64,000 nt of DNA from assembly GCF_003730195.1 (NCBI RefSeq), contig NZ_QWGG01000001.1:930001-994000 (forward strand), written 5' to 3'. A program made the translations under genes and the position numbers. The DNA is from Halosimplex salinum (GTDB lineage: Archaea > Halobacteriota > Halobacteria > Halobacteriales > Haloarculaceae). Below are positions 34,164-43,279 of this stretch, piece by piece; position 1 is the stretch's first letter, and each line of letters opens with the position of its first letter. Below the pieces are notes generated by a model. That model was not told the origin of the DNA. It saw only the letters and a list, made by a program, of their open reading frames with translations, and searched no databases.

Positions 34164-35624
34164 TCACCGGAGCTTCCGGTGCCACCGCGGCCCGGCCCGA
34201 CTGGAGAGGAAGACGCCGACGGCCGCGGCGAGCACCGAGACGCCGACCGCGACGCCGTTCGCCGTCGTCGGTGCCTGACCGTGCGCGAGCGCGGCGACGA
34301 CGAGCGGCGTCGAGACGAGCGCCAGCGCCGCGCCGAAGGCGACGAACAGCGGCGTGTCGAACAGCAACTCGTTCGGGGAGAAGCCCGTCACGTAGGCAGT
34401 GACGCCGTAGACGTAGACGGCGACGAGCGGGAAGACGACGACGCCGACCGCCACCTCCGCGGCGGGCACCCACACGAGCGCGAGCGCGAGGTAGAGGAGC
34501 CCCGCAGGCACCGAAAGCAGGAGGTACGCGGCGCGCTTGCCGGCGAACACACGGTCCATCGCGACGGGGTAGCGGAGGTACTCGTCGGCGCTGTCGAACT
34601 GGGTGACCCAGCTGTAGGTGGTGAACGCGCCCAGTCCGAGGAGCGTGCCGACAGCGACGCCGTAGGACGGGTCGAGGGTCGTCGCGCGGGCGACCTCGCG
34701 GACCAGCAGCGCCGTGACGCCGAAGAGGACGCCCATCGAGAACAGCACTTTCCACACCGACCCGCTGGAGCGGGCGACCTCCAGGATCGTTCGCGTCGTG
34801 ATCCCCCGGTCGTCGCCGATAGCCGAGCGCAGGCGACTGTATCGGTTCGGCGTCGAGCGGGCCGCGCCGCCACCCACCGGCTGGAAGGTCAGCGGTCCCG
34901 CGACCAGCAGCGCGAGCGCCGGACCGAAGCCGGTGACGGCGGCCCGGACCGACGGGTCGAGGTAGAAGCCGTACGGCGAGAGCGCCACCGCGTCGAGCCG
35001 TCCGGTGACGACGCCGACCGCGACTGCTGCCACGAGCGCCGCGACCGCGGCTCTGCTCCGGGTTCCGACCCCGGCGAGCGTGAGGCTCGTCCCGACACCG
35101 AACGCGAACGCGCCGGTGGTGGTGACCCAGAGCAGGCCGACCGCCGCCGGTGCGACGCCCTCGGAGAGCGCCACGGCGGCGTACCCCAGCGCGAGCGGCG
35201 CGAGGAAGAGCCACGAGTAGTAGAGCAGGTCCTTGACGACGAAGACGGCGAGCAGGCGCCGCCACGTGACGGGGAGCGTCCGCGCGGAGAAGACGAGCAG
35301 CGTCGTGTCACCGAGCACGTCCCGGAGCGCGTCCCGGCCGACCAGTCCGATGGTCCCGACCTGCAGGCCGAAGAAGAAGACGAGCCCGTGGATGCCGGCC
35401 GCGACGGCCTCCGCCGACGTGCCGGTCAGCGTCAGCAGCCAGAATCCGGCGCCGCCGACGAGCGCGACGACCAGCGGGAACAGGGCGAAGCGGTCGCCGA
35501 ACAGTTCGGCCTGGAGGCGCCACTCCTCGCGGATCATCCGCGCGAGCAGTCGCCTCGAGAGTCCGCCGCGTCCGGGGCCAGCGCCGGCGGCGCCGCCGGT
35601 CCCAGTCACGTCGTCGCCGCTCAT
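34164..35624 (-). CDS. ABC-2-type transporter permease
   Basis: This is a 486-residue integral membrane protein with about twelve hydrophobic segments and a Gly/Ala-rich N-terminus. It starts inside the end of the ATPase gene (ATGA overlap at 35621-35624), so the two form a translationally coupled exporter. The amphipathic N-terminus (LARMIREEWRLQAELFGDRFALFPL) resembles permeases of the bacteriocin/drug-type ABC-2 exporters. No substrate-binding protein is linked, which favours export. The substrate is unknown. Confidence 0.75.
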   Translation of the reverse strand: MSGDDVTGTGGAAGAGPGRGGLSRRLLARMIREEWRLQAELFGDRFALFPLVVALVGGAGFWLLTLTGTSAEAVAAGIHGLVFFFGLQVGTIGLVGRDALRDVLGDTTLLVFSARTLPVTWRRLLAVFVVKDLLYYSWLFLAPLALGYAAVALSEGVAPAAVGLLWVTTTGAFAFGVGTSLTLAGVGTRSRAAVAALVAAVAVGVVTGRLDAVALSPYGFYLDPSVRAAVTGFGPALALLVAGPLTFQPVGGGAARSTPNRYSRLRSAIGDDRGITTRTILEVARSSGSVWKVLFSMGVLFGVTALLVREVARATTLDPSYGVAVGTLLGLGAFTTYSWVTQFDSADEYLRYPVAMDRVFAGKRAAYLLLSVPAGLLYLALALVWVPAAEVAVGVVVFPLVAVYVYGVTAYVTGFSPNELLFDTPLFVAFGAALALVSTPLVVAALAHGQAPTTANGVAVGVSVLAAAVGVFLSSRAGPRWHRKLR

Positions 35625-36382
35625 GGCTGCGGTTCACCGGCAGCGTCGGGGGTCGGAGCGGCCCCATCACCCGCCGCCGGCTCGACCTCCCGTCTGAAGT
35701 AGTCGAGCAGTTCCTCGTCGGGGGCGAGGTCGCGCGGGTCGCGCTCGGCGACGAGTTCGCCGTCGCGGATGATCCCCACCCCGGTACAGAGCTCCTCGGC
35801 GACTTCGAGGAAGTGCGTGGAGAGAAAGAGCGTGTTGCCGCGCTCGCAGTAGTCGCGCATGTGGTCTTTGACTTCCGCCTGCATGATCGGGTCGAGGTTG
35901 ACGAGCGGTTCGTCGATGAACACCAGATCCGGTTCGTGGATGAACGCCTGTGCGAGCATGACTCGCTGGCGCTCGCCCTCCGAGAGGTCCGTCGACAGCG
36001 TGTCGAGTTCGTCGACGAACCCCAGTCGGTCGGCCCACTCGGCGATCCGGTCGTCGGCGGCCGAGAACCCGCGCACGTCGCCGACGAACTGGAGGTACTC
36101 CCGCGGCGTGAGGAAACTCGGCGGGTCCTCGCGCTCCGGGAGGATGCCGACCGCCTCGCGGACCGACAGCGCGTCGTCTACGGGGTCGGAGCCGAGCACT
36201 TCGGCGGTGCCCTCGGTCGGATCGAGTTGTCCCGTGAGGATCTCGATGGTCGTCGTCTTCCCGGAGCCGTTCGGGCCGAGGAGGCCGAACAGTTCGCCCT
36301 CGGGGACCGACAGCGAGAGTCCGTCCAGCGCCGTCGCGTCGCCGTACCGTTTCGTCAGGTCGTGAGTTTCGATCGCAGTCAT
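35621..36382 (-). CDS. ABC transporter ATP-binding protein
   Basis: This 253-residue nucleotide-binding subunit has Walker A GPNGSGKT (36-43), signature LSEGERQ, Walker B LVFIDEP and the H-loop FLSTHFLEVA. The sequence LVNLDPIMQAEV fits the D-loop of DrrA/CcmA-type exporters. Its stop overlaps the start of the permease gene by 4 bp, so the two make one complex that drives substrate across the membrane. No regulator is adjacent. Confidence 0.92.
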   Translation of the reverse strand: MTAIETHDLTKRYGDATALDGLSLSVPEGELFGLLGPNGSGKTTTIEILTGQLDPTEGTAEVLGSDPVDDALSVREAVGILPEREDPPSFLTPREYLQFVGDVRGFSAADDRIAEWADRLGFVDELDTLSTDLSEGERQRVMLAQAFIHEPDLVFIDEPLVNLDPIMQAEVKDHMRDYCERGNTLFLSTHFLEVAEELCTGVGIIRDGELVAERDPRDLAPDEELLDYFRREVEPAAGDGAAPTPDAAGEPQP

Positions 36383-36540
36383 GTGTGCTCCTGCCGGGAC
36401 CCCCGGCGTTCGACTGCCGGATATCTACCGCCGGGCCGTATAGTGATTCGGACCGTCAGAATCGCTGTCACGAACGGGGTCGAGAACAGTCGCCGGTCGG
36501 TCGCCGGTCGAACGCTGGTTGGCCCCGGCCGATCCGGCCG

Positions 36541-38274
36541 TCAATCGCCGGCCGAACCGTCGGCGTCGCCGAGCGGTCCCGGTCCAGTGGGATCGGTCGC
36601 CCCGGTCGTCGAACGGGGTCCTCGCTGGCGACTGGCCCGTCGGCGGCGGGCGAGCGCGCCGTACAGTTCGTCGGGCACCCGTTCCCGGATCCGCTCCGCG
36701 ACCTCGGCGTCGATGTCGACGGCTCTGGCGTCTTCGCCGGTGATGCTCTGGGATCCGGCGGTGTCGATGGTGACCGTCGAGAGGTCCCGCCGGCGCTGGA
36801 AGATGGTCTGGGTCGTGAAGACCGTCTGGACGCGGTGGTAGGGGACGACCTTCTGCTGGCGGACCCAGAAGCCGTTGCGCGTGACGACGTGGTTCTCGCC
36901 GAGCGCGTATCCGCGGTTCGCCCACTTCAGGTGCGCGGCGACGGGAACGAGCGGCAGTGCGACCAGCGGCACGTACCAGAACAGGGTGAAGTCCGTGACC
37001 CGCGTCCCGAGGTAGAGCAGACCGACGAGCACCGCGAGCGCGGCGGTGTACCGGAACGCGTAGCGGAGGCGGGCCCGCTTGGGCGGGCGCTCGAAGCCGG
37101 TGGCGTCGAAGGCCTCCAGCGAGCGGGCCAGCGTCACGACCCGGTCGCGTTCTGCCACTGGGATCGCCGACTGCGAGCCGTTCGACTCGCCGCTCGTCGG
37201 CGTGTAGCCCGCCGTCTCGATGGTCAGGGCCGCGTAGTCCATCGCGCGGGCGAGGACGTTCTCTCGGACCGTCAGCGTCTGGACCTTCGAGAGCGGGATC
37301 GTCCCGCGGAACTTCTGGAGGAGTCCCCGCTCGTAGCGCAGTTCCTCGTCGCCCCGGTCCAGTCGGAACCCGTAGTAGCGCGCGGCGTTGAGCACGCCGG
37401 AGACGAGCGCCAGCGCGAGGATGACCGCGAGCGCCGCCACGGGACCGAGTATCGCGCCGACGACGTTCTCCAGCCCGAGCCCGTACTCCCAGTACGACTG
37501 CGGGTCGAACATCGAGACGGCGGAGGGCGCGAACACCGACGCACCGAAGAAGAGGAACGAGGCGATCCGCAGGTCGACAGAGACCAGCGCCAGCACGCCG
37601 AGTTCCCGCTCGGTCATCTCGAAGACGGTCTCGAACCGCTCCTCGTCGGGTTCGACGGTCCCCTCCTCGGTCGCCTTCGCCGCCCGACTCAGTCGGCTGA
37701 TCTCAGACTGGAGGCGCTCGGCCTCGTCGTCGCCGACGTAGCGCAACTGGGCCTCGGTGCCGCCGCCGCCCGCGGTCTCCAGTCCGACCTCCGCGATGCC
37801 GAGGATCCGCTGGACGACGTTCTGGCTGATGTCGACGTTCTGGATGCGTCGCAGCGGTATCTCGCGCTGTCGGCGGGAGAACACGCCCGACCTGATGTCG
37901 AAGGTGTCCGGGGTGAGTTCGTACTCGAAGCGGCGGTACTGGGCGACGAGATACCCCACGAGCGCCGCCGCCCCGAGGACGACCGCCAGCGCGACGCCGA
38001 TGGCCATCAGGCTCCTGTCGGGCCCGAACAGCGCCGAGAGGCTCGACCCGCCGAAGACGAACAGCGCGATCACGATGCTGATCCCCTGCTGGCTGATCCG
38101 GTAGGGGACCGTCAGCACGTGCAGGTTCCGGGGCCCTTCGATGCGCGGCTCTCCGGCGTCGGGCCCGTCCGATTCACCGGCCGGTGTGTCGGGGCCCTCC
38201 GATCCGCTCGTCGGTCCGTCGTCGGTCCCCGATTCGCTCGACGGCGTGTCGGTCGGTGGCTCGTCCCCGTTCAT
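36541..38274 (-). CDS. Bacterial PH-domain membrane protein (YdbT-like)
   Basis: This 577-residue protein has paired transmembrane hairpins, each followed by a bPH2 (DUF304) domain: TPDTFDIRSGVFSRRQREIPLRRIQNVDISQ, then GTIPLSKVQTLTVRENV and WVRQQKVVPYHRVQTVF near the C-terminus. Both ends are acidic/Ser-rich and disordered. It overlaps the gene upstream by 4 bp. The pair resembles Bacillus YdbT/YdbS, membrane proteins linked in Bacillus to tolerance of a bacteriocin. The archaeal role is unknown. Confidence 0.8.
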   Translation of the reverse strand: MNGDEPPTDTPSSESGTDDGPTSGSEGPDTPAGESDGPDAGEPRIEGPRNLHVLTVPYRISQQGISIVIALFVFGGSSLSALFGPDRSLMAIGVALAVVLGAAALVGYLVAQYRRFEYELTPDTFDIRSGVFSRRQREIPLRRIQNVDISQNVVQRILGIAEVGLETAGGGGTEAQLRYVGDDEAERLQSEISRLSRAAKATEEGTVEPDEERFETVFEMTERELGVLALVSVDLRIASFLFFGASVFAPSAVSMFDPQSYWEYGLGLENVVGAILGPVAALAVILALALVSGVLNAARYYGFRLDRGDEELRYERGLLQKFRGTIPLSKVQTLTVRENVLARAMDYAALTIETAGYTPTSGESNGSQSAIPVAERDRVVTLARSLEAFDATGFERPPKRARLRYAFRYTAALAVLVGLLYLGTRVTDFTLFWYVPLVALPLVPVAAHLKWANRGYALGENHVVTRNGFWVRQQKVVPYHRVQTVFTTQTIFQRRRDLSTVTIDTAGSQSITGEDARAVDIDAEVAERIRERVPDELYGALARRRRASRQRGPRSTTGATDPTGPGPLGDADGSAGD

Positions 38275-39005
38275 ACTGCGTCTTCGTCCTCGGAGGCGAT
38301 CGCGAGTCGTTCGAGCCGAGACTGGAGGTCCTCCGCCCGCTCGGGCGTCAGTCCGGGGATGGTCACGTCGGCGCCGCGGGAGCCGGCGGTGTACACCACC
38401 AGCCTCGAGAGCCCGAGCGCGCGCTCGAAGGCCGAGCGGCGCGTGTCGATGTGCTGGACGCGGACGTACGGGACGACCGTCTGAACCTTCGTGAACACGC
38501 CGCGGGTCAGGTACAGCGACTCCTCGCGGACGACGTAACGCCAGGAGCGGTAGAGATACAGCGTCCGGGCGAGGCCGTAGAGGGCGAGCAGCAGGAAGAC
38601 GACCGCCCCGACGCCGACCGCGTTCGCCATCCGGGCACCGGGCAGGAACTCGTTCGCGAAGGCCCAGGTCCCGGCGCCGGCGGCGAGCGCGGCCGCGACG
38701 GCGCCGATCAGCGGACCCACCATCCAGGTGATCCGGACCCGCGAGTGGAGGGTCCGGGGCTCTCCCGGCGTCTCCACCGACTCGGCGATGGGCTCCCGTT
38801 CCTCGCTGTCGGGGGCCGTTTCAGCCGTCGTCGCGTCACCGGTCTCGCTCGCCTCCGACGCGCCGGTCGTGCCCCGGGAGGGGGCGTTCGACGGGTCCGA
38901 GCCGACGCCGGTCGACTCGCCGTCGTCTTCGGGCGGGTCCGCGTCGGCCGATGCCCGGTCGGCCGTCGGGTCGGCGCCGTCGCCGTCGTCGCGGGGATCT
39001 GTCAT
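38271..39005 (-). CDS. Bacterial PH-domain membrane protein (YdbS-like)
   Basis: In this 244-residue protein a long Asp/Glu/Ser-rich N-terminal tail (about 1-80) is followed by two transmembrane helices (WMVGPLIGAVAAALAAGAGTW and VGVGAVVFLLLALYGLA) and one bPH2 domain. The domain reads EESLYLTRGVFTKVQTVVPYVRVQHIDTRR. It is first in a two-gene operon with the larger YdbT-like gene and overlaps it by 4 bp. It probably forms a membrane complex with that partner. Confidence 0.8.
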   Translation of the reverse strand: MTDPRDDGDGADPTADRASADADPPEDDGESTGVGSDPSNAPSRGTTGASEASETGDATTAETAPDSEEREPIAESVETPGEPRTLHSRVRITWMVGPLIGAVAAALAAGAGTWAFANEFLPGARMANAVGVGAVVFLLLALYGLARTLYLYRSWRYVVREESLYLTRGVFTKVQTVVPYVRVQHIDTRRSAFERALGLSRLVVYTAGSRGADVTIPGLTPERAEDLQSRLERLAIASEDEDAV

Positions 39006-39074
39006 CGATTCACCCGTGGGACGGGTGCGGTAAAGTGGTATCGACGGCGAGCCGAGCGAGAGACGCCGGTCAGG

Positions 39075-40100
39075 TCACTCGTGGCCGGAGACGCGCACCG
39101 GTTCGTACGGCGCTTCGAGGTACTCCACGTCGGAGTCCGACAGCGAGATGTCCAGCGCCTCGACGGCCTGTTCGAGGTGTTCTATCGTCGTGGTCCCGAC
39201 GATGGGCGCGTCGACCCACTCCTTGTCGAACAGTCACGCGAGCCCGACCTGTGCCATCGTGACGCCGTACTCGTCGGCGAGCTCTTCGACGCGTTCGTTG
39301 ATCTCCCGACCGCCGCCCTCGAAGTACGGGTGCTCGCGGGCGTAGTCGTCCGTCTCGCTGCGCGTGGTCGCGTCGTACTCCTCGTGCGGTCGTGTGAGGT
39401 AGCCGCGTGCCAGCGGCGACCACGGGATCACCCCGACGTCCTCCTGCTGGCAGTACGGGAGCATCTCGCGCTCCTCCTCGCGATAGAGGAGGTTGTAGTG
39501 GTTCTGCATCGTCTGGAAGCGCTCCAGCCCCAGACGGTCGCTGGCGTGCAGGGCGTCGGCGAACTGGTGGGTCCACATCGAGGACGCGCCGATGTAGCGC
39601 ACCTTCTCTCTGCGGACGGCGTCGTCGAGCGCGCGGAGCGTCTCCTCGACGGGCGTATCGTAGTCCCAGCGGTGGATCTGGTAGAGGTCCACCGTGTCCA
39701 TGCCCAGCCGGTCCAGCGAGGCGTCGAGTTCCTGCTCGATGGCCTTCCGCGAGAGGCCGCCCGAGCTCGGGTCGTCGTCGTCCATCTGGAAGAAGCCCTT
39801 CGTGGCGACGACGCTCTCCTCGCGGTGCCCCTCCAGCGCCTCGCCGAGCACTCGCTCGGACTCGCCTCGCGAGTACATGTTCGCGGTGTTGTCAGACTAC
39901 GTCTGACAGCTAATCAGAACGCTTCGCGTTCTGATGATGTCGAAGAAGTTGATCCCGAGGTCGCGGGCCCGCTCGACGAGTTCGACGCCCGCCTCCTCGT
40001 CCAGCACCCACTCGCGCCAGTCCGAGGAGCCGAAGCTCATACAGCCCAGACAGATACGGCTGACCTCGACGCCGGTCGAACCGAGGGTGGTGTACTCCAT
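39075..40100 (-). pseudogene. Aldo/keto reductase broken by a 51-bp insertion and a nonsense codon
   Basis: The N-terminal part (MEYTTLGSTGVEVSRICLG..., starting at 40100) runs to GINFFD. It is then interrupted by a 51-bp palindromic insertion (39890-39940) that brings an in-frame TAG at 39897-39899. After it the frame resumes exactly (NMYSRGESERVLGEAL, K of ATKGFF, YQIHRWDYDTP). A second stop, TGA at 39234-39236, replaces the conserved Trp of the GLAW segment. Sequence after it (LFDKEWVDAPIVGTTT) remains in frame to 39075 and still looks like the family. The break falls at the Asp of the catalytic D/Y/K/H set. Unless the stops are read through, no full NADPH-dependent reductase is made. Confidence 0.88.
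39890..39940. mobile_element. 51-bp double-palindrome insertion, possible IS200/IS605-derived PATE remnant
   Basis: Between the flanks GCGGTGT and CGAAGAAG of the reductase gene sit two perfect palindromes. One is at 39890-39908 (8-bp arms TGTCAGAC/GTCTGACA, 3-nt loop) and the other at 39913-39935 (10-bp arms ATCAGAACGC/GCGTTCTGAT, 3-nt loop), separated by GCTA. Removing 51 bp restores the reductase frame. Subterminal palindromes and insertion without target duplication are typical of IS200/IS605 elements and of haloarchaeal palindrome-associated elements (PATEs). No transposase is left. Confidence 0.6.
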
Positions 40101-40179
40101 GGACGGTCGGAGGTGCGGACGGCGCAAAAAAGTGCGTTCCCCGGTCGCAGTCGCCGGAAGCGGCGGAGCCGACTCGCCG

Positions 40180-41313
40180 TCAGAGCCCTTCCGGGTCGGT
40201 CCGGGCGACGAGTCGGCGTGCGAGGACGAACAGGGCGACGGCCGCGACGGCGTAGCCGACGACGTGGGCCGTGGTCGTCCCGGTCGGACTGTCGACGGCG
40301 AGTTTGGCGACGGTCGTCGCCGGGTGTTCGGGCAGGAAGGTGAGGATGCCGAACCCGAAGATGACGAGCACCGAATAGAGGAGCTGTGCCTCCCGCCGCT
40401 TCGCCGTGAGGACGCCCAGCGAGAGGCCGAGCGTGACGACCAGCGTCGTCAGCGCGGTCACGACTGTCAGCAACTGCCCGAGGTTCGCGATGTCGATGCC
40501 GTTCCAGCCGAGCAGGGTGACCCACAGCAGGGCCTGGAGCGGCGCGATCAGGATCATCGCCAGCGCCTTCCCGTCGACGATGTCCACGAGCGACAGCGGC
40601 GCGACTCGCAGGAGTTCGAGCGTCCCGCGTTCGATCTCCTCGGTCAGCGCGTCGACGGCGACCGACCCGCTGATGAACGGCGGGAGGAAGAGCAAGAGCG
40701 GGACGAGGACGGTGTAGGTGAACCCGAAGTAGGGGCTGGCGTCGACCTTCTCGGGCACCGGTACCGTGGAGCGGTCGAGGTGGTCCGACCGAGCGATCCG
40801 CTCGTCGCGCTCGACCGCTTCGAGCAGCGTCCGCACCTGGTCGATGATCAGCGTCGTCTCGATGCTCTCCTGTGGCGCGATCACCTCCACGTCTATCCGG
40901 TTGCCCGAGTCGCCAGCGAGCATGACGGCGTGGACTCTGCCGTCCTGGTAGGCCTCGCGTGCGGTCTCGGGAGTGGGATACGTGATAGCCCGGAGCCCGT
41001 CCTGTTCGTTCGCGGCCCGGACGAGCGGTGCGTCGTGCTCGCCGGCGACGCCGACGACGACCTCGCCCGCCGACACCGACCCCGGGTTGTACAGCGACGT
41101 GAGCCCGACGACGAGGAACGACGAGAATGCGGCGACGAACAGCTGGATGAGCAGCGCGAGCACGATGGTCTTCTCGCGACTCAGCGAGGAGAGGTCGCGC
41201 TTCGCGATGATGAGCCGCGGGTCCGACAGGAGCGACCGACCGGTCGAATCCCCGTCGGACTCCGTCACCGTCTTCGACCCCGGTTCGGGCGCGGGCGGCG
41301 ATTCACTGGGCAA
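40180..41313 (-). CDS. ABC-2 transporter permease (NatB-like)
   Basis: This 377-residue protein has one N-terminal membrane helix (IVLALLIQLFVAAFSSFLVVG), a large outer domain (about 70-195) and five or six C-terminal helices. IERGTLELLRVAPLSLVDIV is a conserved ABC-2 segment. It overlaps the preceding larger permease gene by 11 bp and shares an operon with the ATPase at 43276. The three make a NatAB-like export system. The substrate is unknown, with sodium, lipid or peptide export among the options for the family. Confidence 0.85.
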   Translation of the reverse strand: MPSESPPAPEPGSKTVTESDGDSTGRSLLSDPRLIIAKRDLSSLSREKTIVLALLIQLFVAAFSSFLVVGLTSLYNPGSVSAGEVVVGVAGEHDAPLVRAANEQDGLRAITYPTPETAREAYQDGRVHAVMLAGDSGNRIDVEVIAPQESIETTLIIDQVRTLLEAVERDERIARSDHLDRSTVPVPEKVDASPYFGFTYTVLVPLLLFLPPFISGSVAVDALTEEIERGTLELLRVAPLSLVDIVDGKALAMILIAPLQALLWVTLLGWNGIDIANLGQLLTVVTALTTLVVTLGLSLGVLTAKRREAQLLYSVLVIFGFGILTFLPEHPATTVAKLAVDSPTGTTTAHVVGYAVAAVALFVLARRLVARTDPEGL

Positions 41314-43279
41314 GCGCGGTCACCACCGTTAGATTGTACGCGACGTGGACTGCCACGGCTATCACCAGGGCCACCGCGTACGAGCGTCGCCCGCGACGAG
41401 CGCCCAGCGCCGAGATAGACGCCGTGACGACGTGGAGCGCGAGCGGCGCGAGCAGGAGTGCGACGACCAGTATCGGGAGCGGCACACCGGTCTGCAGGAG
41501 GGCCTGCTCGCCGAGCGCGGCCTGTCCGATCTCCACCTCTTGCAGGTCGGCCAGCCGCGCGATCAGCGTGAGCTTCTCCGCGAGGAAGAAGCCGATCCCG
41601 CTGAACAGACCGACGACCAGCGCCGTCCGCAGCGTGTCGTCGAACCGCGAGTGGGCGTAGCCCGCGTAGACGTGCAGGCTCTTGGCGAGTTCCTCGACGA
41701 GAGCGATGCCGACGAACGCCGCGAACACGATCACGCCGAACGGGATACTGGCCTGCGTGAGCGGGTACATGAACGCGACGACGACGAGTTCGGCCACGAG
41801 CACGAACGGGAGGAGCACCGCGGTGACGAGCGCGACGCTCCGTCGACGCGTTATCGGGCCGGCGAGCGCGTCGAGCACCTTGTACGGGATGGGGCGCTGG
41901 GTGAACATATCCTCCTCGCGGTAGAGACCCGCGCCGAGACCGAACAGGGTCAGCGCCGTCAGCGTCGGCGGCAGCGTCGAGAAGGCGAACTGACCGAGCC
42001 CGATGGCCTGTCCCTGCAGGTCCCTGACGACGAGCGTCAGCGGCGAGATGAGCGCGATGGGTGTCACGTCGGTGAAGATCGCCGGGACGAACGCGTAGGA
42101 GGTCAGCGAGACGGTGATCGTCACCGTCACGAAGGTCAACTCCTTGAACGACCGGGCGAACATCGCGCCGAGGAACGTCGCCGCGAGGAACAGCATCGCC
42201 AGCGGGACGATAGCGAGCACGGATATCGCCGACCCTCGCAAGACGAGCGTGATCGCCGTTGCCACGCCGATCGCGGCCGCGAAGTACGGCAAGGTCTTCC
42301 CGACGATGATGTCGCCTCGCGAGACCGGCGAGACCAGCAGGAGTTCGCCGCGGCGGTTGATCCGCTCGCTGAGTATCGTCGACCCGTAGGCCTGGATGAC
42401 GAAGTTCAGCGGGAGGACGAACACGAACGCGAGCACGAGCGAGCGGAAGGGGAACGGCGGCGTGATGTCCGAAGGGGCACCGGACGTGCCGCCGCCGGTC
42501 AGCCGTGCGCCGATGGTCGAGCTCCCGACGTTGCTCCCGCCCTCGGGCTGGGTGACGTCGCTGTCGCCGTCGCCGCCGGCGTCGCTCCCGTCGCCGGCCG
42601 TTCCGTCTCCGTTCTCGTCACCGCTGCCGTCGTCGCTGGATCCGTCGCCACCGCCACCCGCACCGTCGCCGCCGCCCGCCTCCTCGTCCTCGCCGGAGTC
42701 GACGGCTATCGCTTGCTCGCCGGGCGCCACGACCCGCGTCGCGTCACGCTGGACGTAGCTCAGGTTCACGACGACCGGGAACGCCGCCGACTGGTTGTCC
42801 TCCAGTCCCATGATCCCGTCGTTGTACCGCATCGTCGAGGAGCGTAACTCGTCGACCGCGGCCCGGCCTTTCGTCGTGTCCGCGTACTCCCGGACCTGTG
42901 GACCGACGATCCGTATCTCCTGCTTGCCCGCCTCGACCGCCGCGGAACTGGGGTTCTGGACGCGGAACGTCGGGTCGAGGAAGACAGGGTCGTAGTAGGG
43001 GTCCTCCGGGACGACGCCGACCCGGTAGATCCCCTGATCGAGCGAGACGCCCTGACTGACCGCGACCGGCGCCATCGCGCCCAGCCCGATCACCGCGAGC
43101 ACGGCGATGATCACCGTCCGCCGGTCGACGCCGCCGGCGTTCTTCGTCACCTCCCAGCGGGCGATCCGGGTGACGTTCTCGGCGCGGGTGCGGGACCAGT
43201 CGCCGAGTCGCCCAGTCCGGGAGGAACGGTCGTCGGTCGTCGTGTCGCCGCCGCGCGGTCTCGGCGGGCCGCCGCTCAC
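41303..43279 (-). CDS. ABC-2 permease fused to a PrsW-like intramembrane protease domain
   Basis: This 658-residue protein has a first helix at about 54-75, an outer domain with a Gly/Asp-rich disordered insert (about 195-250), and ABC-2 permease helices at about 280-455 (INRRGELLLVSPVSRGDIIVGK is the family signature). The C-terminal part (480-658) has a second helix bundle with EELAK (E529, E530, K533), FFLAE (E568), H616 and HVAYN (H645). This is the order of catalytic motifs in PrsW (M82) membrane proteases. It overlaps the ATPase and the smaller permease genes. The protease might process the exported substrate or a membrane protein. Confidence 0.8.
   Translation of the reverse strand: MSGGPPRPRGGDTTTDDRSSRTGRLGDWSRTRAENVTRIARWEVTKNAGGVDRRTVIIAVLAVIGLGAMAPVAVSQGVSLDQGIYRVGVVPEDPYYDPVFLDPTFRVQNPSSAAVEAGKQEIRIVGPQVREYADTTKGRAAVDELRSSTMRYNDGIMGLEDNQSAAFPVVVNLSYVQRDATRVVAPGEQAIAVDSGEDEEAGGGDGAGGGGDGSSDDGSGDENGDGTAGDGSDAGGDGDSDVTQPEGGSNVGSSTIGARLTGGGTSGAPSDITPPFPFRSLVLAFVFVLPLNFVIQAYGSTILSERINRRGELLLVSPVSRGDIIVGKTLPYFAAAIGVATAITLVLRGSAISVLAIVPLAMLFLAATFLGAMFARSFKELTFVTVTITVSLTSYAFVPAIFTDVTPIALISPLTLVVRDLQGQAIGLGQFAFSTLPPTLTALTLFGLGAGLYREEDMFTQRPIPYKVLDALAGPITRRRSVALVTAVLLPFVLVAELVVVAFMYPLTQASIPFGVIVFAAFVGIALVEELAKSLHVYAGYAHSRFDDTLRTALVVGLFSGIGFFLAEKLTLIARLADLQEVEIGQAALGEQALLQTGVPLPILVVALLLAPLALHVVTASISALGARRGRRSYAVALVIAVAVHVAYNLTVVTALAQ

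Noticed and set aside
33327-35702. 791-codon plus-strand frame antisense to the ABC permease and HAD genes
   Set aside because: Arg/Asp/Glu-rich shadow of two recognised minus-strand genes.
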